A stretch of 64,000 nucleotides of DNA from Clostridiales bacterium PH28_bin88 (GTDB lineage: Bacteria > Bacillota > PH28-bin88): positions 124,001 to 188,000 of the forward strand of contig LAKY01000016.1 of the NCBI GenBank assembly GCA_000987045.1. Reading direction: 5' to 3'. Within the stretch, counting starts at the first letter, position 1. Every line of letters begins with the position of its first letter. A model generated the notes under the pieces. It was not told the origin of the DNA, searched no databases, and saw only the letters and a program-made list of their open reading frames with translations. The translations under genes and the position numbers were made by a program. This document shows, piece after piece, positions 58,197 to 64,000 of this stretch.

Positions 58197-59303
58197 TTAA
58201 TGCTTGTCACTGAATACCCCGTTGGCCATCTTTTGAAACCCGCGGGTATTGGCGTGCTGGGGGCGATCCACCAGGCGCATATTGGGGAAGTGGGGAAGCA
58301 GGTACTCGGACAAAGCTTTCCCCCCGCCCCCGGTAAGCAGGATGACATCAAAGTCCCGGTAATCCCAGCGGGAATCCATCTCCGTGATGATCTTTGTCGC
58401 CACCTGCTCGTAGGCGTCCTTTTTCATACCGGTAAGGTCATAAGACTTGCCGGCTATCCTGATAGCCCCTTGCTCCACGATCCTGTCCAGCTCGTGGTTC
58501 TCCTTGTCAATCTTGTAATCTTCCCGCAACCGTGCGCCAATAATGCGGTAGGCGCTTGACAGGGCGGTATTGGTGGAAAAACTCAGGTGGTCGATGAACT
58601 CCAACTCGTTAGCTACCGCAAAATCGGTAGTACGAAATCCGATGTCCACGATGCCGACCACCAGGCGCGCCAACTCTTGTTGAGTCTGTGCTCCCGTACC
58701 GGTCAGGATCTGGTCGTAAAGTGTGCCAAAAGGCTGGGGTATGATCCGGGCCTCCTTAACGCTAAACTTTTTTACCTTCTTTGACCCGTTGCTCCCGAAG
58801 GCGACTTCGTACTGCCCTTTGATACTCTTGCTCCAGTCCATGTAATACGCGCCGAAAAGATCGGTGGGTAACCCGGTTACGATGTTGAAGATCTGGTTGT
58901 CCCATTTGGCAAGCAACCCGAGGGCCGTCAGGAGTAAGATTTTAGCGTTTTTGTCCGTCACCCTGTTCTGGTCCAGAGAGCGGGAGGCGATGTCGCTTTG
59001 CCGGACCGCCAGGTTTCCTACAAAGTACTGCCGGTCTTCATAGGTGACCACCAGATTCTCTACCTCGTTTTTCTGGAAAAAAGAATCAGAGAGAAACTTG
59101 ATTTCCTTCCCCACTCCCACAACGCTGGGAAAGATCAGTTCATTGGCGCCGTCCATGAGTTTGACAAAACCATAGCCCAGGTCAATACCCACATTCTTTT
59201 TGGACGTACTCCAGCTATCTTCTTTTTCGGCAGGTGAGGTAACCTTGTCGTTCTCCTCCTTTTTGGTGACGTCAGTTACAGTGGTGCTGGTCCAAAGTGC
59301 CAC
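58197..59303 (-). CDS. ParM/StbA-family actin-like protein (second copy)
   Basis: A 368-residue actin-like ATPase with an acidic, Lys/Glu/Ser-rich N-terminal extension of about 35 residues before the fold. Phosphate-1 NVGIDLGYGFVKLMDG; phosphate-2 GIVDIGFRTTDFA; adenosine ILLTGGGGKALSEYLLPHFP. GTG at 59303 is chosen because AAGGAGGA lies 8 bases before it. It is paralogous to the protein at 13503-14543 but stands alone with its own terminator: no parR, parC or replication gene. The partner and cargo are unknown. Confidence 0.86.
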   Translation of the reverse strand: MALWTSTTVTDVTKKEENDKVTSPAEKEDSWSTSKKNVGIDLGYGFVKLMDGANELIFPSVVGVGKEIKFLSDSFFQKNEVENLVVTYEDRQYFVGNLAVRQSDIASRSLDQNRVTDKNAKILLLTALGLLAKWDNQIFNIVTGLPTDLFGAYYMDWSKSIKGQYEVAFGSNGSKKVKKFSVKEARIIPQPFGTLYDQILTGTGAQTQQELARLVVGIVDIGFRTTDFAVANELEFIDHLSFSTNTALSSAYRIIGARLREDYKIDKENHELDRIVEQGAIRIAGKSYDLTGMKKDAYEQVATKIITEMDSRWDYRDFDVILLTGGGGKALSEYLLPHFPNMRLVDRPQHANTRGFQKMANGVFSDKH

Positions 59304-59700
59304 CGGGATCTCCTCCTTCCGTCTTAATCTTGTATATATCACTTTATCACAACCTGTTCCCGTGAAAATCCATCCCCGGCCCCAAAGCATCTAGGAAAAT
59401 GGTCCTATCCAGAAAAATCGGTTGGCGGCTTGAGCTCGGGTTTCCTTCCCGGCGCGAGTCTCCGGTATACTTGAAATGAACCTCGGCGTCTTCGGGCCAC
59501 GTCCAAAACTCGGCCTCCGGCCTCAAACAATGGACGTGGATATTCCTCAGCCGCCTGCGGTTCTTGAACTTTCTCCGCCAATGCGCCGTCCAGGAAATCC
59601 CGAGCCGCCGCCTGCACACAAGCTTCCATTTTCATTATCTGATGGTGCCGCAATTTGCGGCGTGAGAGTCTAAACGTAGAATAAGCCGGGCAACGCCGGC
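59304..59700. other. 397-bp gap with one doubtful small ORF
   Basis: Between the actin-like gene and the cytochrome b gene. The minus-strand frame 59405-59653 (82 codons, first in-frame ATG six codons in) has no clear ribosome site and an Arg-rich end; an overlapping frame (59347-59619) is also open. Neither looks convincingly coding. An inverted repeat CCGCAA/TTGCGG lies near 59648-59660. Confidence 0.4.
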
Positions 59701-59704
59701 TTAT
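59680..59704 (-). terminator. terminator hairpin overlapping cytochrome b stop
   Basis: ATAAGCCGGC-GTTG-CCGGCTTAT: a perfect stem on the minus strand that overlaps the last codon of the cytochrome b gene, followed by TTCTACG. A weak T-tract lowers certainty. Confidence 0.55.
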
Positions 59705-60393
59705 AAGGATATACTCTTTTGGTGCTTTTTCGAAACTTTTTGGTACCAGAGGCGGTGCCGTTCCCTGGCATACTCCGCGTCAACTTTTCCCGTAAACATG
59801 GCAGGCAACAAAGAGCGGTTCTCCTTGAAGATAAACGCCGCCAGGTGCCCCAGGATACCCAGGATCAGCAGGACCGTCCCGGCGTTATGCAGGTTGGTGG
59901 CCAGGTTCAGCCAACTGTCCGGCATGTTTACCCCTGCCATGTTTTTAACAACTTTAAACATACCGGTGACGATGAGCAGCATTAATGTTCCCGCAATGTA
60001 AGCATAGGCCAGTCGCTGTTCCGCCAGGTACTTGTCACAGGGAGGGGCCTGGCACCTCCCCAGCATTGACATGACTATCTGATAGGATTCTTTTACGTCC
60101 CCTCGCCGCGGCAGAATGGAAAACTCGCGACGGGAACCGTGAAACACCAGGTGGAAAATAGCCGCAAATACCAGCACCATCGCCGCCGCATAATGAAGCT
60201 GCAGGGTAACGGCATAGTTGGAAGACCATCCAAGACCAGGGATACTGTCCACCATGTAACGTTTATACATCGGCATTTGGCCGAACCCCGTAAAAAGGAG
60301 GACAAAGGTAGACAGGGCGGTCAGCCAATGCGCCAGGAGGGTGGTAACCCGGTGCCGGGTAATGGTTTTCTCTTTTAATACATGTCCTGCCAT
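59701..60393 (-). CDS. membrane cytochrome b subunit (formate dehydrogenase/b561-like)
   Basis: A 230-residue four-helix membrane protein. Haem-ligand His candidates are in TTLLAHWLTALSTFVLLF, LQLHYAAAMVLVFAAIFHLVFHG and LATNLHNAGTVLLILGILGHL. It resembles the gamma subunit of formate dehydrogenase-N or a hydrogenase cytochrome b and would pass electrons between a periplasm-facing iron-sulphur protein and quinone. It follows the iron-sulphur subunit gene by 3 bases, so both form one complex. A catalytic subunit gene is missing from the window. Confidence 0.87.
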   Translation of the reverse strand: MAGHVLKEKTITRHRVTTLLAHWLTALSTFVLLFTGFGQMPMYKRYMVDSIPGLGWSSNYAVTLQLHYAAAMVLVFAAIFHLVFHGSRREFSILPRRGDVKESYQIVMSMLGRCQAPPCDKYLAEQRLAYAYIAGTLMLLIVTGMFKVVKNMAGVNMPDSWLNLATNLHNAGTVLLILGILGHLAAFIFKENRSLLPAMFTGKVDAEYARERHRLWYQKVSKKHQKSISL

Positions 60394-60396
60394 CAA

Positions 60397-61368
60397 TCAC
60401 TCACTCCCTTTCATGGTCTTGTAAGCAGCCAGCCCGGCCGCAAAGGCTCCGGCGATAGGGGCCAGTAAAACTCCCCTGGTCAACCCGCCGGCGGTATCCA
60501 GGAAGTTTTCCACTCCGACAGGCATTCCGGGTTTAAGTTCTTTTTTAGCCAGGGCCTGATTGATTTTTTCGAAAGGTACCGGAGAAACATAAAAGGTGGA
60601 AGTTCCCCCGTTTTCCTGGTCCCCGTAAACATAGCCACCGACTGCCTTGGCCCGCTCGTAGGCCACGCCCTTCATTTCCTCTTTACCGCCGAACTCGATG
60701 GCCTGCCGCGGGCAGGTTTCCACACATGCGGGAACTTGACCCGCCCGGACACGTTCGTAACACAGATCGCATTTGTACATTACCCCGCCTCCGACAAGCT
60801 TGGGTGCGATTTTCAAATAAATGCCGACTCCAGCCTGTCTTTGTGGAATATGCCATGGGCAAACATCCCGGCACTTGGCGCCGCCGAAGCAGCCGTCGGG
60901 GTCGATCCGGACGGGGCCTTCCGGGGTTTTTTCCTGTACCCCAAAGGGGCAGAGCTTGGCGCACGGCGGGTTGTCGCAATGCATGCACCTTCTTTGAATA
61001 AACAGTTGATGGATTTGCCCGTTATGTTCCACTTCAACTTCCTGAACGTAAGTCCAGTTGTAAGGTGTCAGCCGGTCGATAAGGTGTCTTTTCCCGGACC
61101 AGTCCTCGTGTTTTTTCTGAGGCCAGTAATCGTGAATGTCATTAACAGGTTCCGGAAACCTGTCTTGATTAACTTCTCTGCAAGCACTCACACATTTAGG
61201 TGCTTTTTCTTGCTTACAACCATCACACTTGGTCAGGTCGATCAAGGTTCCCACAGGCCCTGTAGCCGCTTCCGCGGACCACTTGCCGGCCCCGGAAAGA
61301 ATAAGCCCTCCGGTGACTCCGGATGCGACGGATCTTTTGAGAAAATCGCGGCGTGAAATTGCTGCCAT
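60397..61368 (-). CDS. Tat-exported four-cluster ferredoxin subunit (FdnH/HybA-like)
   Basis: A 323-residue protein. The N-terminus, ISRRDFLKRSVASGVTGGLILSGAG, is a twin-arginine signal (RRDFLK). Four 4Fe-4S Cys groups follow: KCDGCKQEKAPKCVSACRE, RRCMHCDNPPCAKLCPFG, CFGGAKCRDVCPWHIPQ and CDLCYERVRAGQVPACVETCPRQA. A C-terminal membrane helix (GVLLAPIAGAFAAGLAAYKT) anchors it. It should carry electrons from a large exported oxidoreductase subunit to the cytochrome b next door; that large subunit is not encoded on either side. ATG follows GGGAGGTAA. Confidence 0.9.
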   Translation of the reverse strand: MAAISRRDFLKRSVASGVTGGLILSGAGKWSAEAATGPVGTLIDLTKCDGCKQEKAPKCVSACREVNQDRFPEPVNDIHDYWPQKKHEDWSGKRHLIDRLTPYNWTYVQEVEVEHNGQIHQLFIQRRCMHCDNPPCAKLCPFGVQEKTPEGPVRIDPDGCFGGAKCRDVCPWHIPQRQAGVGIYLKIAPKLVGGGVMYKCDLCYERVRAGQVPACVETCPRQAIEFGGKEEMKGVAYERAKAVGGYVYGDQENGGTSTFYVSPVPFEKINQALAKKELKPGMPVGVENFLDTAGGLTRGVLLAPIAGAFAAGLAAYKTMKGSE

Positions 61369-61510
61369 TAGATTACCTCCCTTGCTGGTTTTGTAAAAGG
61401 ATTAGATTGTTGAAACAGGCTTTCCTCAATACCCTTTCCCCCCTCCACATTGCCTATTATACTTATCATGATATTCGCAGTCAATGTGTTTATGCGTAAT
61501 TCTATTAAAA

Positions 61511-61537
61511 CAAAAAATGGCTTCCCGCGGAAGCCAG
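61511..61537 (-). terminator. intrinsic terminator after MinD-like gene
   Basis: TGGCTTCC-GC-GGGAAGCCA followed by TTTTTTG on the minus strand, 37 bases after the stop at 61574. It separates the gene from the iron-sulphur subunit gene. Confidence 0.88.
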
Positions 61538-61573
61538 TAGGACTTTAATATTAGTGAAAGTCATTGACCCGCT

Positions 61574-62512
61574 CTAGGCCGGCCTGTTTTTGTCCGCAAC
61601 CACCATCAGGCTGCCAAGGCTTTCGGTTTCCACCGCCAGGTCTCGTGCCAGGGAATTGAAGTCCTCAGCGATAAACCTCGGGATCAATTCCATGGCAGCC
61701 TGGGAAAAAGTTTGCCCCAGGCGGGAACGGAATACCAGCCAGCGGAATAGCAGAATCCGCTTGTTATAGGTCAACTCCAGGTCATGTACCGCTCCCCACA
61801 ACTGTTCAGCCAGTTCCCCGGGCTCCTTGACATTCAGTCGCCGGTTAAAGGTTTCGATGGCCTGGCGAAAGTGCTCCATCCGCCGGTCGGACAACTTTTG
61901 CAGGTAGTAATCATAATAGAAGTTTTCAGCTACCCTTTTCAGGTCATCTTCATCCGGGCGGTCCTTCACAAAGCCCATCATTCGCGTTTTGATCTCTTCA
62001 GTTAAGATAGCGACCTCGTCTTCATGCCGGACCCGGTGGAGCAGCAGATCCATCCTCTTGGTTTCCTTCTTTTCCAGCAGCCGCCCAAGTTCCAGCATCT
62101 TGTGGAAATACCTTACCACCAGTTCGGTCCCGGGAGCGACGAGGATAATGCGGTTAGAAAGTTCAAGCACCTGGTGCCCGATTTGATCCAACCTGTTGGA
62201 AAGGTCGACAAAAACCAAATCGAAGCTGTCCGCAGCCTTACGAAGGGCTCTAAAGGAATCCTCCTCATCCGGCTTCAGGTCGCATATGGCGACCGGCTTC
62301 ATGGGGTCGAAACGGTACTCGCCCCCTGCCAGGAAATCATTCAACGACATCTCGTTTCCCGAGAGGGTACATGCGTTGGTCGCCCGGCTGGTAAAGTCGA
62401 AAAGAGCCACGCTCAATTCAGTATGGGCTGCCAGCCATTCACCGATTTGAACGAGTAGAGTAGTGAGTCCGGACCCCCTTCGCGGGGAGTAAAAGGTGTA
62501 AATATTGCCCAC
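61574..62512 (-). CDS. MinD/ParA-like protein with degenerate Walker A
   Basis: A 312-residue protein with the MinD/CpaE-type fold: YTFYSPRRGSGLTTLLVQIGEWLAAH at the N-terminus occupies the deviant Walker A place (KGGxGKT), but reads RRGSGLTT, so the Lys that holds phosphate is replaced by Leu; FDLVFVDLSNRLDQIGHQ is the Walker B-like block, and RIILVAPGTELVVRYF the switch region. The C-terminal 120 residues are helical. ATP hydrolysis may be lost. GTG follows GGAGGGGG. The gene stands alone; cell-pole or septum localisation is only inference. Confidence 0.72.
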   Translation of the reverse strand: MGNIYTFYSPRRGSGLTTLLVQIGEWLAAHTELSVALFDFTSRATNACTLSGNEMSLNDFLAGGEYRFDPMKPVAICDLKPDEEDSFRALRKAADSFDLVFVDLSNRLDQIGHQVLELSNRIILVAPGTELVVRYFHKMLELGRLLEKKETKRMDLLLHRVRHEDEVAILTEEIKTRMMGFVKDRPDEDDLKRVAENFYYDYYLQKLSDRRMEHFRQAIETFNRRLNVKEPGELAEQLWGAVHDLELTYNKRILLFRWLVFRSRLGQTFSQAAMELIPRFIAEDFNSLARDLAVETESLGSLMVVADKNRPA

Positions 62513-62660
62513 TAACCATTCCCCCCTCCAACAATATCTTATGTGAGCTCCCGCAGCCTTTGGCTCGCAACTTCGCGATCACTATGTCTCCCGTTACGCC
62601 GCAAATACTTGTAGCATAAATTTTCTACACAGCCCTGTGCTTTTCCTCCGGTAAGCGCGA
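62513..62660. other. 148-bp gap without a recognisable gene
   Basis: Between the MinD-like and M28 genes. I see no ORF, clear promoter or hairpin with a T-run here. Confidence 0.5.
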
Positions 62661-63836
62661 TTATTTTTTATTTGCCCCCGCCAAATTTTCATCCAGGGCG
62701 GCTACCATACCCGCGACAAAGCCGGCCGCTGTCTTGAGGTTCTCCCCATCCACATGTGCCGGGATATCCGTATACCAGTGCCAGTTAGGCAGCAATCCCC
62801 TATCGTCAAAAGCCATGACGCTGACAGCGTCCAGCCCCCTCACCAGCGCGGGCAGGGCATCGGTAGACATCAGGCGGTAACAATGAGGGGACACCCTGTC
62901 CCCCATCTCCCGGGCGGCGGCTTCCGCCAGCTGAAGCGCCCGGGCTCCGGCGGGAAGGCTGAACAACATTCCTTCCCCGGTAATATACTTCAAGGCCCCT
63001 TTCCCCAGGTTATCCAGGTTGACGATCACCGCCCCCCGCAGTTCCGACTTGTGGCGCTTTAGCAGGTCCAGCATGCCCCCGCTGCCGGATTCTTCGCATC
63101 CGGTAGCCACAAACCAAACCTCCACCCCCCGCGGGCGATGATGAGCTAATTCTTCCGCCACCCCCAACATCGCGCTGACCCCCGAGGCATTGTCGTTGGC
63201 ACCGGGGGTATACTGGCCCATAGTCTCGCGGTAAACCAACGACAAAACAGGGAAGCACAAGATAACCACCACCAGAACCCGGACTACCGCTACCCATCCG
63301 CCAAAGAGACCGGCGAGGGGGATCATCTTTACCAGGGCCAGTACCGGCACGGCCACCAGGGCACCCGTCATTAATAGAAAGGTCTGGCGAAAGGTTCTTA
63401 CTGCAGATGGACTGAAATTCGGGCCTGACCGGGAACTGTCGTAGTGGGCGACGATAACCGCCCTTCCTAACACTGACCCGGAAGGATGCAACTTCCCGAT
63501 GACATTCTGGCTGCGACCTTGGGGCACTACCCGCGACAGCACCGGGACTGTATAATTCTCCAGGATGAAACCCAGCAGGGCAAACATACCCAAGAAGAGG
63601 GCCAAGCCGTTTGACCCGCCGATTAGCAGGGCGCCGCACAGTCCCAGCAGGTAATAGAGGAGATAGGTCCAGGAAAAGGTATGCGGGGCTTTAAACTCCT
63701 CCAACCCCACCTCCAGTCCGGCAGAGCGCATGATTCCCGCCAGGTAGGAAGCGGCCTCCTTTTCCCTGGGGGTAGCGGAGCCCCGGGGGCCGATGTCCTC
63801 CGACAACACCTTGACGTGTTTCATCAGGTCTTCCAT
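62661..63836 (-). CDS. membrane M28-family zinc peptidase
   Basis: A 391-residue protein. The PA-like helical section (about 50-110 and 150-215) holds several membrane helices, e.g. TFSWTYLLYYLLGLCGALLIGGSNGLALFLGMFALLG. The peptidase ligands are His in AVIVAHYDSSR, Asp in GANDNASGVSAMLGVAEEL, Glu pair in VATGCEESGSGG, and Asp in NLDNLGKG, with a final His/Asp region near DALPALVRGLDAVSVMAF. It cuts aminopeptidase-type substrates at the membrane. ATG at 63836 follows GGGAGGGCGGG; the upstream 24 codons in frame look like leader. Confidence 0.87.
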   Translation of the reverse strand: MEDLMKHVKVLSEDIGPRGSATPREKEAASYLAGIMRSAGLEVGLEEFKAPHTFSWTYLLYYLLGLCGALLIGGSNGLALFLGMFALLGFILENYTVPVLSRVVPQGRSQNVIGKLHPSGSVLGRAVIVAHYDSSRSGPNFSPSAVRTFRQTFLLMTGALVAVPVLALVKMIPLAGLFGGWVAVVRVLVVVILCFPVLSLVYRETMGQYTPGANDNASGVSAMLGVAEELAHHRPRGVEVWFVATGCEESGSGGMLDLLKRHKSELRGAVIVNLDNLGKGALKYITGEGMLFSLPAGARALQLAEAAAREMGDRVSPHCYRLMSTDALPALVRGLDAVSVMAFDDRGLLPNWHWYTDIPAHVDGENLKTAAGFVAGMVAALDENLAGANKK

Positions 63837-64000
63837 TTTCCCGCCCTCCCTTAGACATATTGCTTCCGTTGTGCCCTCTCCAGACGTAATATTACATGCC
63901 GCTCTCATATATTCCTTCTTTTACGTCGTATCGTGCTCGCTCCCAGTTTTGCTCTCGCCAGGCCACCCGGTTTTCGCCGGTGGAACCAGCCTGCACTCGT

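Noticed and set aside
59347-59653. Two overlapping small frames as a real gene upstream of the second actin-like gene
   Set aside because: No ribosome site, no recognisable motif and conflicting frames; kept only as a doubtful gap entry.

Overview
The window looks like chromosome of a motile Gram-positive member of the Clostridia. Supporting signs are S-layer homology proteins, sigma-D-type flagellar promoters, a FlgM/FlgN/FlgK/FlgL-FliW-CsrA-flagellin gene set, strong GGAGG ribosome sites and intrinsic terminators. A thermophilic or anaerobic Peptococcaceae/Desulfotomaculia-like host is my best guess, but no marker gene here proves it. Most genes lie on the minus strand. I saw no rRNA, tRNA, CRISPR array or insertion sequence.

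Left part (1-10.4 kb): a flagellin glycosylation island read right to left: flagellin, a small unknown protein, a DUF115 motility-associated (Maf-type) protein, PseB, PseC, an aldo/keto reductase, an SpsF-like cytidylyltransferase, a class III aminotransferase, PseG and a PseH cut by the window edge. The flagellin gene has a sigma-D promoter and a leader hairpin with an AGGA loop just before its ribosome site, matching CsrA control; csrA and fliW lie at 22.5-23.2 kb.

10.5-22.4 kb: a MntA/HepT toxin-antitoxin pair; an operon joining a ParM-like actin, a bactofilin, an M23 peptidase and a bactofilin remnant; an OmpR-type regulator; a giant kinase/AAA/hybrid histidine kinase gene interrupted by one in-frame TGA and carrying a degenerate kinase domain; and a RHH/PIN toxin-antitoxin pair with a palindromic operator.

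22.5-44.9 kb: the flagellar and chemotaxis block, CheW-CheA-CheB then FlgM-FlgN-FlgK-FlgL-X-FliW-CsrA, where X is a 10-kb group of three exported proteins (one with 18 IPT/TIG repeats plus fibronectin III, two with S-layer homology domains). Upstream lie a D,D-carboxypeptidase, an Mrp-type ATPase and a FapA (DUF342) gene whose leader carries a class I cyclic-di-GMP riboswitch followed by a terminator.

45-64 kb: a nucleotidyltransferase and a glycosyltransferase for cell-surface sugars; a Cys-rich protein; a propeller/coiled-coil protein; a CAP-domain protein; an intergenic hairpin cluster; CstA with its LytS/LytR-type two-component system; a sirtuin, a YigZ protein and a nitroreductase; a second ParM-like actin; a membrane cytochrome b plus Tat-exported four-cluster ferredoxin subunit without a catalytic subunit; a MinD/ParA-like protein lacking the Walker A lysine; and a membrane M28 peptidase.

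Themes: motility and its control (sigma-D, FlgM, CsrA/FliW, c-di-GMP), surface display and glycosylation, and chromosomal cytoskeletal proteins (two ParM-like actins, bactofilin, FapA, a MinD-like protein).
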